Origin: Arthrobacter sp. M4
GTDB lineage: Bacteria > Actinomycetota > Actinomycetes > Actinomycetales > Micrococcaceae
Reading direction: 5' to 3'
NCBI RefSeq assembly: GCF_020251205.1
Contig: NZ_JAIWYX010000011.1
Coordinates: 35,541 to 99,540 of the forward strand
Length of the DNA: 64,000 nt
The notes under the pieces are model-generated. The model saw only the letters and a program-made list of their open reading frames with translations, was not told the DNA's origin and made no database searches. Shown one piece after another: positions 16,119 to 24,304 of the stretch. The stretch's first letter is position 1. Each line of letters begins with the position of its first letter. The position numbers and the translations under genes are program-made.

Positions 16119-18189
16119 ATCGCAAACCATGGCCACCCAGGAAAGCGGGCCTGCCAGCGAGCCTGATCCTGAGGAGTTTGCCCTCGATCTCCTGGACAAG
16201 GCGGTAGAGGGCATGGGTGGCCAAAGCCGAACAGGCCAGCACGAGATGACCAGGCAGGTGGTTCGCGCTATCGAAAGCGGGAACCACCTGCTGGTTCAGG
16301 CTGGAACGGGAACGGGGAAATCGCTCGCGTACCTGATTCCGCTCATTGCCCACTCCCTCAACAGCAACAAGCCGGCGCTGGTTTCCACGGCCACCCTGGC
16401 ACTGCAGACGCAGATTGTTGGCCGTGACCTGCCCCGGCTGCTGAAAACGATCAATCCATCGCTCGACAGGCCGATTGACGTTGCCCTGGTCAAAGGCCGG
16501 GCGAACTACGTTTGCCTGCACAAGCTCGACGGCGGGTTCCCCAGTGAGGAGCCCTCCGAGGGCCAGCTCTTCTCACTGGGTGAGGACACTAGTGTTCCCC
16601 ATCTGGCTGCTGCCATGGGCGGACCGTCGTCCCAGCTCGGCAAGGAGGTCCTGCGGCTACGGGAATGGGCCAAGACCAGTCCAACGGGGGACCGGGACGA
16701 GCTAATGCCCGGCGTGACGGACCGCGCCTGGCGGCAGGTATCCGTCACTGCGATGGAATGCCTGGGTGCGCAGAAATGTCCTGTGGCGGAGGAGTGTTTC
16801 AGTGAACGCGCCCGCCAGCACGCTGCCGAGGCAGACGTTGTAGTCACCAACCACGCCATGCTGGCAGTCAGCGCTTTTGAGGGCCTGGCCGTGCTTCCGG
16901 AGTACGACGTGGTTGTGGTGGACGAGGCGCACGAACTGCAGGACCGTGTAACCGGCGCGGTCTCCGGCCAGCTGTCCGTCGCCATGGTCCACGCTGCGGC
17001 GTCCAGCATGCGCAAACGTACTGCGATCACAGTTGACGCGCTCAACGCGGCGGCCGCCGCCCTTGAACTGGCTTTGACGGCTGTTCCCTCGGGCCTTCAA
17101 CCGAACGGCCTCAATGAAGAACAGCTTGACGCCGTCGACCAGCTCCGTGAAGCCTGCCGGGCCGCGCTGTCCGATTCGAAGGGTGATTCCTCCAACGCGG
17201 CCGACGGCGGGCGGCAGCTTGCGCGGTCACGCACCATGTTGATCTTGGAACTCTGCGAACGGCTGCTGGCCGCCCGGGAGAACCGGGAGGTGGTGTGGTT
17301 TTCCCGCACTGGTTCCTTTGACCCCCAGCAGGGGTACAGCCAGCCGGATGACGCAGCTCCCGCCCTGGTTAATATCGCTCCGCTCAGCGTGGCCGGAAAG
17401 CTCCGGGATGGCCTGTTCGACGGTCATACGGTCATCCTGACGTCGGCAACGCTGGCTATCGGATCGGCGTTCGAACCGGCGGCCGGGGGCCTTGGGCTGC
17501 TGGGCGACGGTGCGCCCAGCTGGACCGGCGTCGACGTCGGCTCGCCCTTCGACTACCCGAAACAGGGTATGTTGTACGTGGCCCGCCACCTGCCGAAACC
17601 GGGCCGTGGCACTTCCCCGGAAGCCCTGGATGAACTGTACGGACTCATCAAGTCCTCAGCAGGTGGGGCACTGTGCCTGTTCTCTTCGCGCCGCGCTGCC
17701 GAGGAAGCCGCCGAGGCCATGCGGGAACGACTCGAAGTGACTATTCTGTGCCAGGGCGAATCCACCATGGCGGCCCTGGTGAAGCAGTTCGCTGATGAAC
17801 CGGACACCTGCTTGTTCGGGACGATGTCGCTGTGGCAAGGCGTCGATGTTCCCGGTGGTTCTTGCCGTTTGGTTGTCATCGACCGAATCCCGTTCCCACG
17901 TCCCGACGACCCCCTGATGACCGCACGCTCCCGCGCCGTTGCGCAGGCCGGCGGCAACGGATTTATGTCGGTGTCAGCCACCCATGCGGCGATTCGCCTG
18001 GCACAGGGGGCGGGAAGGCTCATCAGGTCCACCGGAGACAAGGGTGTAGTCGCGGTGCTGGATTCACGCCTGGCAACGGAACGCTACAGCTCGTTCCTTC
18101 GGGCGGCCCTGCCGCCATTCTGGACCACCGAGGACGGCAAGGTAGTGCGGTCCGCGCTGCAACGCCTCGCCGCCGGGCATCGTAGCTAG
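16111..18189 (+). CDS. dinG: ATP-dependent DNA helicase, DinG/XPD family
   Basis: A 692-residue superfamily 2 helicase. Walker A AGTGTGKSL near residue 70 and the DEAH box VVVVDEAHEL are present. Between them are Cys in YVCLHK, MECLG, QKCP and EECFSE, which fit the iron-sulfur cluster of the XPD/DinG group. C-terminal motifs include FGTMSLWQGVDVPG and QGAGRLIRS. The ATG at 16111 overlaps the hflX stop; an ATG at 16129 is a shorter option. No LexA box is seen, so despite the name direct SOS control is not shown. Its stop overlaps the converging lexA stop. Confidence 0.9.
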   Translation: MAESQTMATQESGPASEPDPEEFALDLLDKAVEGMGGQSRTGQHEMTRQVVRAIESGNHLLVQAGTGTGKSLAYLIPLIAHSLNSNKPALVSTATLALQTQIVGRDLPRLLKTINPSLDRPIDVALVKGRANYVCLHKLDGGFPSEEPSEGQLFSLGEDTSVPHLAAAMGGPSSQLGKEVLRLREWAKTSPTGDRDELMPGVTDRAWRQVSVTAMECLGAQKCPVAEECFSERARQHAAEADVVVTNHAMLAVSAFEGLAVLPEYDVVVVDEAHELQDRVTGAVSGQLSVAMVHAAASSMRKRTAITVDALNAAAAALELALTAVPSGLQPNGLNEEQLDAVDQLREACRAALSDSKGDSSNAADGGRQLARSRTMLILELCERLLAARENREVVWFSRTGSFDPQQGYSQPDDAAPALVNIAPLSVAGKLRDGLFDGHTVILTSATLAIGSAFEPAAGGLGLLGDGAPSWTGVDVGSPFDYPKQGMLYVARHLPKPGRGTSPEALDELYGLIKSSAGGALCLFSSRRAAEEAAEAMRERLEVTILCQGESTMAALVKQFADEPDTCLFGTMSLWQGVDVPGGSCRLVVIDRIPFPRPDDPLMTARSRAVAQAGGNGFMSVSATHAAIRLAQGAGRLIRSTGDKGVVAVLDSRLATERYSSFLRAALPPFWTTEDGKVVRSALQRLAAGHRS

Positions 18190-18935
18190 AGCGAGCGCAG
18201 GACGGAAACTACCTTGCCCATGATCACGGCATGGTCGCCAAGTATCGGCTCGTACTGCGTGTTTTGGGGGAGCAGCCATGTGTGGCCGTCGCGTTGGCGG
18301 AACGTCTTGACTGTAGCCTCGTCGTCGAGGAGCGCAGCCACGATGTCGCCGTTGACGGCGTCGTTCTGGCGTCGTACAACCACCCAGTCGCCGTCGCAGA
18401 TGGCGGCGTCGATCATGGAATCACCCGCCACCTTGAGCATAAAGAGTTCGCCATGCCCCACGAGCTGGCGCGGCAGCGGAAGAACGTCTTCAACCGATTG
18501 ATCGGCGAGGATTGGCCCACCGGCTGCGATGCGGCCCACGAGGGGCACCATGGCGGTGTCGCTGGCACTGGCCAACTCTGTTACCGAGAGTCCGCCCGTG
18601 CTGCGGAGTGCTGCGGGTGCTTCAAGGCCTGGAATATTTAGTTCCCCCTCGTCCAACGTGAGGGGCATGAGCACTTCCATGGCGCGCGGACGCTTGGGAT
18701 CGCGGCGGAGGTAACCCAGCTTTTCCAACTGCGACAACTGATGGGTGACGCTGGACAGGCTGGCCAAGCCCACCACGTCACCGATTTCACGCATGGATGG
18801 CGGATAGCCGTTCTCGTTGACCGACCTTTGGATTGTTTCCAGGATCTTCTTTTGGCGCAGGGTCAGGCTCTTGGGGGCCTTTTGCGACGACTGCGCCCGC
18901 TGGGTTGGCCTGCCTCCGGTCGCCTTCGCTGCCAT
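18186..18935 (-). CDS. lexA: LexA repressor
   Basis: A 249-residue SOS repressor and self-cleaving serine protease. The N-terminal winged helix includes NGYPPSMREIGDVVGL. The Ala-Gly cleavage site lies in VGRIAAGGP, catalytic Ser in GDSMIDAAI and Lys in DEATVKTF. The ATG at 18935 follows AAAGGG; a GTG at 18959 would add eight residues but lacks a ribosome site. A divergent variant LexA box at 19103 suggests autoregulation. Confidence 0.96.
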   Translation of the reverse strand: MAAKATGGRPTQRAQSSQKAPKSLTLRQKKILETIQRSVNENGYPPSMREIGDVVGLASLSSVTHQLSQLEKLGYLRRDPKRPRAMEVLMPLTLDEGELNIPGLEAPAALRSTGGLSVTELASASDTAMVPLVGRIAAGGPILADQSVEDVLPLPRQLVGHGELFMLKVAGDSMIDAAICDGDWVVVRRQNDAVNGDIVAALLDDEATVKTFRQRDGHTWLLPQNTQYEPILGDHAVIMGKVVSVLRSL

Positions 18936-19102
18936 GTGATCCAACGCCCTTTCTTTCACCGCGGCACCAGCCGGCGGCGCCCGGGCCTGAAAATGTCAGA
19001 CCCTCCTGATGCACTGTCTCCATGCTTGCTTCGGTCTTGATTCAGATGCCTGTTTTCAGTGCTTGTTCTTCACTCCAACCTAGGCCAGCCGCCAACGTTT
19101 AT

Positions 19103-19116
19103 CAAACATTTGTTCT
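19103..19116. promoter_or_regulatory. Variant LexA box upstream of lexA
   Basis: CAAACATTTGTTCT differs from the CGAACatatGTTCG type at the outer bases and one half-site base. Its position about 170 bp before lexA suits autoregulation. Confidence 0.6.
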
Positions 19117-19168
19117 AGCGAGTCTCGACACCGTTCGGTGATAGGTGCTAAAAATGGAACTGCTCGTT

Positions 19169-19182
19169 CGAATATCTGTTCG
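19169..19182. promoter_or_regulatory. LexA box upstream of the LysM gene
   Basis: CGAATATCTGTTCG is identical to the recA box and lies 118 bp before the LysM gene ATG. Confidence 0.85.
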
Positions 19183-19300
19183 AAAACTGTTTGGTATGGA
19201 TGCTGCTCTTGGGGATTCCTTCGAACATGCGTCCACTTCGGGACCGCACATCAGCTTGAGGACAGCGCCTGTAGGAGCGCTAGTAGGAAAGGTTCAGCAC

Positions 19301-19714
19301 ATGGCGACAACAATTTCCGCCTTCGCAACCGGACACAGCGGTGGGCTGCGCCAACATGGGATGCGGCACTGCACCGTGTCGGGAAGTCGAGCCAGCCAGC
19401 CGCCCCTCAAATTGACGCGGCGTGGGCGCGTGGTCTTCTTCGGTGTTCCTGTGATCCTCTTGGCTGCCGTGCTGCTGGGTATGGCGGGCTTCCTGAATTC
19501 TCCTGCCAAGGCTGCTGACATCGCTTCCGAGCTGCATCAGTCGCCTACCGTGAGCGTTACAGTGCAGGCCGGGGACACTCTGTGGTCCATCGCGGCTGAG
19601 GCCGTCCCGCACCGGGACGTTAGGGATGTAGTGGCGGACATTGCGGCCCTGAACAACCTCGACGGCGGCCGCGTCCTTCCCGGTCAGCAGCTCTTTGTGC
19701 CCAGGGAGAAATAG
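19301..19714 (+). CDS. LysM-domain membrane protein, probable SOS cell-division inhibitor
   Basis: A 137-residue protein with a basic N-terminus, one membrane span (VVFFGVPVILLAAVLLGMAG, about residues 45-65) and a C-terminal LysM domain (VQAGDTLWSIAAEAV through LPGQQLFVP) that should face peptidoglycan outside the membrane. The ATG at 19301 follows AGGAAAGG. Small LysM membrane proteins divergent from lexA, such as mycobacterial Rv2719c/ChiZ, block division during SOS, and DivS has this place in Corynebacterium. The LexA box here supports the same role; function is inferred from position and architecture. Confidence 0.85.
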   Translation: MATTISAFATGHSGGLRQHGMRHCTVSGSRASQPPLKLTRRGRVVFFGVPVILLAAVLLGMAGFLNSPAKAADIASELHQSPTVSVTVQAGDTLWSIAAEAVPHRDVRDVVADIAALNNLDGGRVLPGQQLFVPREK

Positions 19715-19777
19715 CGCCGCCCGCCGTGGACACCCTGGCCAATCCGTCACAGTTTCAGGGCATCCCACAGGCACCTT

Positions 19778-19783
19778 TAAACT
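19778..19783 (+). promoter_or_regulatory. -10 element for hisC
   Basis: TAAACT ends 6 bases before the GTG at 19790, which would make that codon the leaderless start rather than the ATG at 19787. Confidence 0.45.
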
Positions 19784-19786
19784 GTC

Positions 19787-20908
19787 ATGGTGAGTGATCA
19801 GCTTGAGCGACTAAATCGACTGCCCCTGAGGGACAACCTGCGTGGCCTGACGCCCTACGGTGCGCCGCAGATTGACGTCCCTATCCAGCTCAACGTCAAT
19901 GAGAACACTCATGGGGTGCCTGCCGATGTGCAGGCTGCCATCACCCAGGCCGTTGCAGAAGCCGCAGTGGGCTTGAACCGCTACCCTGACCGCGAATTCA
20001 CTGAGTTGCGGGAAGCTTTGGCGGAGTACCTGGGTCACGGGTTGACGGCAGACAACATCTGGGCAGCAAACGGTTCCAATGAAGTTTTGCAGCAGATCCT
20101 CCAGGCTTTCGGTGGCCCCGGACGCACTGCCCTTGGTTTCCCTCCCACCTATTCCATGTATCCACTGCTGGCCAGCGGCACCGACACCGAGTACCTGCGC
20201 GGCGTGCGTGCAGGCGACTACGGCTTGAGCGCGGAATCCGCGGCAGCGCAAGTCCGTGAGCTGCAGCCCAACATTGTGTTCCTCTGCTCGCCCAACAATC
20301 CAACGGGAACAGGCCTGGGCCTCGACGTGGTGGAAGCCGTCTATGAGGCGGGTGAGGACAGCCAGACTGTAGTGATCGTTGATGAGGCGTACCACGAATT
20401 CGCGCACGACGGCACTCCGAGTGCCCTCACCTTGCTGCCCGGTCGTGAAAGGCTCATTGTTTCCCGCACCATGAGCAAGGCGTTCGCCCTGGCAGGCGCG
20501 CGCCTCGGCTACATGGCGGCAGCGCCGGAAGTCACCGATGCCATCCGCCTGGTCCGTCTGCCTTATCACCTGTCAGCCATAACCCAGGCAACAGCACTGG
20601 CCGCCCTCCGGCACCGGGAAGCCTTGATGGCTGATGTCGAGGACATCAAAGTCCAGCGCGACCGCATTGTCGACGGGCTGACGCGCCTAGGCCTGAAGCC
20701 CGCTGCTTCGGACTCGAACTACGTGTTCTTTGGCGGGCTCGAAAACCCGCACGAAATCTGGCGTGGCCTGCTGGACGCCGGGGTCCTGATCAGGGACGTT
20801 GGAATCCCCGGCCACCTGCGTGTCACCGCCGGAACCGAGGCCGAGACCACAGCTTTCCTGGAGGCCCTGGAGTCCCTCCTGTCCAGGCAGGCAGCGCTAC
20901 CGGCCTAG
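19787..20908 (+). CDS. hisC: Histidinol-phosphate aminotransferase
   Basis: A 373-residue PLP-dependent class I/II aminotransferase that makes histidinol phosphate from imidazole-acetol phosphate. The PLP Lys is in SRTMSKAFALAGARLG, and NPTGTG and VDEAYHEF are also conserved. The start may be ATG 19787 or GTG 19790. It opens the hisC-hisB-hisH-priA run; hisD is not adjacent and hisF is not in the window. Confidence 0.96.
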   Translation: MVSDQLERLNRLPLRDNLRGLTPYGAPQIDVPIQLNVNENTHGVPADVQAAITQAVAEAAVGLNRYPDREFTELREALAEYLGHGLTADNIWAANGSNEVLQQILQAFGGPGRTALGFPPTYSMYPLLASGTDTEYLRGVRAGDYGLSAESAAAQVRELQPNIVFLCSPNNPTGTGLGLDVVEAVYEAGEDSQTVVIVDEAYHEFAHDGTPSALTLLPGRERLIVSRTMSKAFALAGARLGYMAAAPEVTDAIRLVRLPYHLSAITQATALAALRHREALMADVEDIKVQRDRIVDGLTRLGLKPAASDSNYVFFGGLENPHEIWRGLLDAGVLIRDVGIPGHLRVTAGTEAETTAFLEALESLLSRQAALPA

Positions 20909-20954
20909 ACTGGAAGAAGACCCCCTGCCCCTCCCATTTTTCAAGGACATACCT

Positions 20955-21581
20955 ATGAGTGAAAACGGCGCCATCACCGCCGCAGGCCGTTCCGCGCGCA
21001 TGGAGCGTGCCACGAGCGAATCCTCGGTCCTGGTTGAAATCAACCTGGATGGCAAGGGGGTCGCGGACATCGATACGTCGGTGCCCTTTTACGACCACAT
21101 GCTCAACGCCCTGTGCAAGCACTCGTTGATTGACATGACGGTCAAGGCGACGGGGGACACCCACATCGACGTCCACCACACGGTTGAGGACGTCGCCATC
21201 ACCTTCGGCGAAGTGCTCCGGACGGCCTTGGGCAACAAGTCCGGAATCCGCCGTTTTGGCGAGGCCACGGTTCCCCTGGATGAGGCACTGGCACACGCCG
21301 TCGTCGATGTTTCCGGCCGTCCCTACCTGGTGCACGGCGGCGAACCGGCGGGGCAGGAGTACCACCTGATCGGCGGCCACTTCACGGGCTCCCTGACCCG
21401 TCACGTCTTTGAGGCCATCACCTTGCACGCAGGTATCTGCCTGCACATGAACGTTTTGGCTGGCCGGGATCCCCACCACATTGTCGAGGCACAGTTCAAA
21501 GCGTTCGCCAGGGCCCTCCGCGCTGCCGTGGAGCCGGACCCCCGTGTTGAGGGAATCCCTTCCACCAAGGGAGCACTGTGA
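20955..21581 (+). CDS. hisB: Imidazoleglycerol-phosphate dehydratase
   Basis: A 208-residue manganese enzyme of histidine synthesis. The metal motifs HIDVHHTVEDVAI and a second HH region (RDPHHIVEAQFKA) are visible. It lacks the histidinol-phosphatase domain fused in enterobacteria, as usual for actinobacteria. The ATG at 20955 is the only start fitting the family. The stop overlaps the hisH GTG. Confidence 0.97.
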   Translation: MSENGAITAAGRSARMERATSESSVLVEINLDGKGVADIDTSVPFYDHMLNALCKHSLIDMTVKATGDTHIDVHHTVEDVAITFGEVLRTALGNKSGIRRFGEATVPLDEALAHAVVDVSGRPYLVHGGEPAGQEYHLIGGHFTGSLTRHVFEAITLHAGICLHMNVLAGRDPHHIVEAQFKAFARALRAAVEPDPRVEGIPSTKGAL

Positions 21582-22330
21582 GCGGCCAGGTCCTTAAGGA
21601 CGGCGCGGTGTCGGACCCCGCAGCGTCCTTCAAGCCGGTCTCAGCCGAAGGCAAGCCGACCGTCACTGTGCTGGATTACGGCTCCGGTAACGTGCGCTCG
21701 GCCGTGCGGGCCCTTGAGCGAGCCGGCGCTGAAGTCACCCTGAGCTCGCGTCCCGAAGATGTCTTGAACGCTGATGGGCTGGTTGTCCCCGGCGTCGGCG
21801 CCTTTGAAACGGTGATGCGGGAACTCAGGTCCGTGGATGCTATTCGTATGATTGGCCGCCGCGTTGCGGGAGGACGGCCTGTCCTTGGGATTTGCGTCGG
21901 GCTGCAGGTCCTGTTCGAGGCCGGTGTGGAACACGGCACGGAGTCCGAGGGGATGGGGGAATGGCCCGGAAAGGTCGAGTTGCTCCCTGCCGCCGTTGTT
22001 CCGCACATGGGCTGGAACACTGTCAAGGTCCCCGAAGGATCGCGGCTGTTTGAAGGCATTGAGGACCAGCGGTTCTATTTTGTGCACTCCTACGGGGTGC
22101 AGGAGTGGAACTTCGATGTTGCCCAGCCGCGTATGACGCCGCCACTGGTGACGTGGTCCGAGCACGGTGCGCCGTTCATTGCCGCCGTGGAAAACGGTCC
22201 GCTGTGCGCAACGCAGTTCCACCCGGAGAAGTCCGGTGACGCCGGTGCGCGGTTGTTGCGGAACTGGGTGGGGGGCCTGGGCGCCCACCACGGTGGCAGC
22301 ACAGCAAGCGATGCCGGGGAATCCGACTGA
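21578..22330 (+). CDS. hisH: Imidazole glycerol phosphate synthase, glutaminase subunit
   Basis: A 250-residue class I glutamine amidotransferase that supplies ammonia to HisF. The nucleophile Cys is in LGICVGLQVLFE and the His/Glu pair is in TQFHPEKSGDAG. The N-terminus has about 25 extra residues before VTVLDYGSGNVRS. The GTG overlaps the hisB stop. The partner hisF is not in the window. Confidence 0.95.
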   Translation: MSGQVLKDGAVSDPAASFKPVSAEGKPTVTVLDYGSGNVRSAVRALERAGAEVTLSSRPEDVLNADGLVVPGVGAFETVMRELRSVDAIRMIGRRVAGGRPVLGICVGLQVLFEAGVEHGTESEGMGEWPGKVELLPAAVVPHMGWNTVKVPEGSRLFEGIEDQRFYFVHSYGVQEWNFDVAQPRMTPPLVTWSEHGAPFIAAVENGPLCATQFHPEKSGDAGARLLRNWVGGLGAHHGGSTASDAGESD

Positions 22331-22492
22331 ATGTGGTGGTCTGTTGCCCTGATGGGGCTCGCTGGCCTGCTGGTTGGCGGAGGGATCTCCTTCCGCCAAC
22401 AGAAGCGGCCCGTGTGGGTCTACATCTCCTTCTTTGCGCTGGCGGCCATGGCGTTGCTCGCTGCCTACCTCCTCACACTCCCGGGCGCCTAG
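22331..22492 (+). CDS. 53-residue two-span membrane protein between hisH and priA
   Basis: The ATG directly abuts the hisH TGA (TGAATG). The protein starts MWWSVALMGLAGLLVGGG, has a basic turn FRQQKRPVW, and a second span YISFFALAAMALLAAYLL, then ends PGA. Two hydrophobic helices separated by a positively charged loop indicate an integral membrane hairpin. Its tight placement in the his operon and clean protein-like composition support it as real. No function is recognised. Confidence 0.7.
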   Translation: MWWSVALMGLAGLLVGGGISFRQQKRPVWVYISFFALAAMALLAAYLLTLPGA

Positions 22493-22564
22493 CGCCCCGG
22501 GTTGCACCGCCCGTGGAACATTACGCGCCCCACCAACTCCAAAGCACCCCTAACAAGGACATCG

Positions 22565-23311
22565 ATGACCACCGCTTCTGAACTTCCCGTTCTTGAACTC
22601 CTGCCCGCCGTCGACATCGTGGACGGGCAGGCGGTCCGCCTGCTCCAAGGCGAGGCCGGCTCCGAAACCAGCTATGGAACACCGCTGGAAGCCGCCCTGA
22701 ACTGGCAGGAGGCCGGCGCCGAGTGGGTGCACATGGTGGACTTGGATGCCGCTTTCGGTCGGGGGAACAACGCGGAGCTGATTAGCGACGTGGTGTCCCA
22801 GCTAAGCCTCAAAGTAGAACTTTCCGGCGGCCTGCGCGACGACGAATCCCTCGAGCGAGCACTTGCCCTCGGTGTGGCCCGAGTCAACCTGGGAACGGCC
22901 GCCCTCGAAAACCCCGACTGGACCCGCAGGGCCATCGATCGCTTCGGTGACAAGATCGCCGTCGGGCTTGACGTTCGCGGCACAACGCTCGCTGGCCGCG
23001 GCTGGACCAAGGAAGGCGGCGATCTGTGGGATGTCCTCGCCCGACTCGAAGACGCCGGTTGCGCACGGTACGTCGTGACGGACGTCACCAAGGATGGCAC
23101 TCTCCAGGGTCCAAACGTCGAACTGTTGAAGCAGATGGTGGAGCGGACCGGCAAACCCGTTGTGGCTTCGGGCGGCATCTCCAGCCTGGACGACCTTCGC
23201 GTTCTTCGTGAGCTTGTGCCCCTGGGCGTGGAGGGCGCAATTGTCGGCAAAGCCCTGTATGCAGGGGCCTTCACGCTGCCTGAGGCGCTGGACGTCGCCG
23301 GTCGCCGGTGA
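22565..23311 (+). CDS. priA: Bifunctional phosphoribosyl isomerase A (HisA/TrpF activities)
   Basis: A 248-residue TIM-barrel isomerase. In actinobacteria it serves both histidine (ProFAR isomerase) and tryptophan (PRA isomerase) synthesis. Catalytic Asp17 lies in LLPAVDIVDG and the second Asp in VVTDVTKDG (about residues 173-177). SGGLRDDESLERAL and ASGGISSLDDL are phosphate-binding blocks. The ATG at 22565 follows AAGGA. Dual function is inferred from lineage; a separate trpF is not visible here. Confidence 0.93.
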   Translation: MTTASELPVLELLPAVDIVDGQAVRLLQGEAGSETSYGTPLEAALNWQEAGAEWVHMVDLDAAFGRGNNAELISDVVSQLSLKVELSGGLRDDESLERALALGVARVNLGTAALENPDWTRRAIDRFGDKIAVGLDVRGTTLAGRGWTKEGGDLWDVLARLEDAGCARYVVTDVTKDGTLQGPNVELLKQMVERTGKPVVASGGISSLDDLRVLRELVPLGVEGAIVGKALYAGAFTLPEALDVAGRR

Positions 23312-24249
23312 TGCACGGCCACCAGGAGCCCCAGGAGCAGCAGAATGGCGACGGCGCGCGGCGCCCGGGTCGCGAGCACGCTGGGGGAGCCACGCCGTCG
23401 CGTGAACTCCCAGGCCACATCGCCGCGGCACTGGCCAAGGCTGGGGGACTGACAGACTCCGCGGGACGGCCTTGGGCGGGTCGGGACCTCAGCGGGGACG
23501 CCGCCAAGATCCACAATTTCGACGACGACGACGGCACCGCGGACAGGGGCTACCTCGCCGCAATTGGGGAGCTGCTTTCCGGTACCGGTGCAGAGGCCAA
23601 CGTTGTGGCCGCACTGGCGACCGCCCGGGTGTTCGTACCGGTCGTTGCCCAGCTGGCACAGGAGGCCGAAGGTGTCGGCGGCCTTCACGCCGACAAAGAG
23701 GCCGACATGGCGCTCGTCACACTCAAGGCCCCTGACGGCCGGAAAGCCATGCCGGTCTTCACCTCCGTCGCCGCGCTCGAAGCCTGGCACCCGGAAGCCC
23801 GGCCCGTCGCCGTCTACGCGGCGAGGGCAGCACTGTCGGCCGTGTCCGAGGGAGCGGAGCTGCTCGTCCTGGACCCAGGCTCCGAGGTGACCTTTGTGGT
23901 TCGTAGACCGGCGATGTGGTCATTGGCACAGCAGCGGGACTGGACGCCGTCGTATCTGGATGATGAACTGGAGTCCACTCTCAGTTCGCTCGCCGTTCGG
24001 CACTCCGCTGTTCGGCGCATTCAGACGATGCCAGGGGCTGGCGTGGCCACGGCCACCGCTTCCGGGAGGACCATGCCGGGCGGCGGCGCGGGACCCGAGC
24101 TCTCCGTCATCCTCTATTTGGAAGACGGCCTCGATGCTGCCGGCGTTCAGTCGCTGGTAACTGCTGTCAATGCGGACTGGGCACGGAATGAACTGTGCGC
24201 CGAGCGCGTTGACTCGATCGAAGTCAAGCTGCGGCGCGCGGCAGAGTAG
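23308..24249 (+). CDS. SseB-family protein
   Basis: A 313-residue soluble protein. The middle (about residues 95-230) matches the SseB N-terminal domain, with AALATARVFVPVVAQL, KAMPVFTSVAALEAWHP and ELLVLDPGSE. The GTG overlaps the priA stop, with an ATG one codon later. Actinobacterial SseB-like genes commonly sit beside priA. The molecular role is unknown, and the N-terminal 45 residues are disordered and low complexity. Confidence 0.8.
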   Translation: MMHGHQEPQEQQNGDGARRPGREHAGGATPSRELPGHIAAALAKAGGLTDSAGRPWAGRDLSGDAAKIHNFDDDDGTADRGYLAAIGELLSGTGAEANVVAALATARVFVPVVAQLAQEAEGVGGLHADKEADMALVTLKAPDGRKAMPVFTSVAALEAWHPEARPVAVYAARAALSAVSEGAELLVLDPGSEVTFVVRRPAMWSLAQQRDWTPSYLDDELESTLSSLAVRHSAVRRIQTMPGAGVATATASGRTMPGGGAGPELSVILYLEDGLDAAGVQSLVTAVNADWARNELCAERVDSIEVKLRRAAE

Positions 24250-24304
24250 AGGGGCGCACGGAAAACATCCTGGAATGCCCCAAGCTGGCAAAAAGGATGT
24301 GAGC

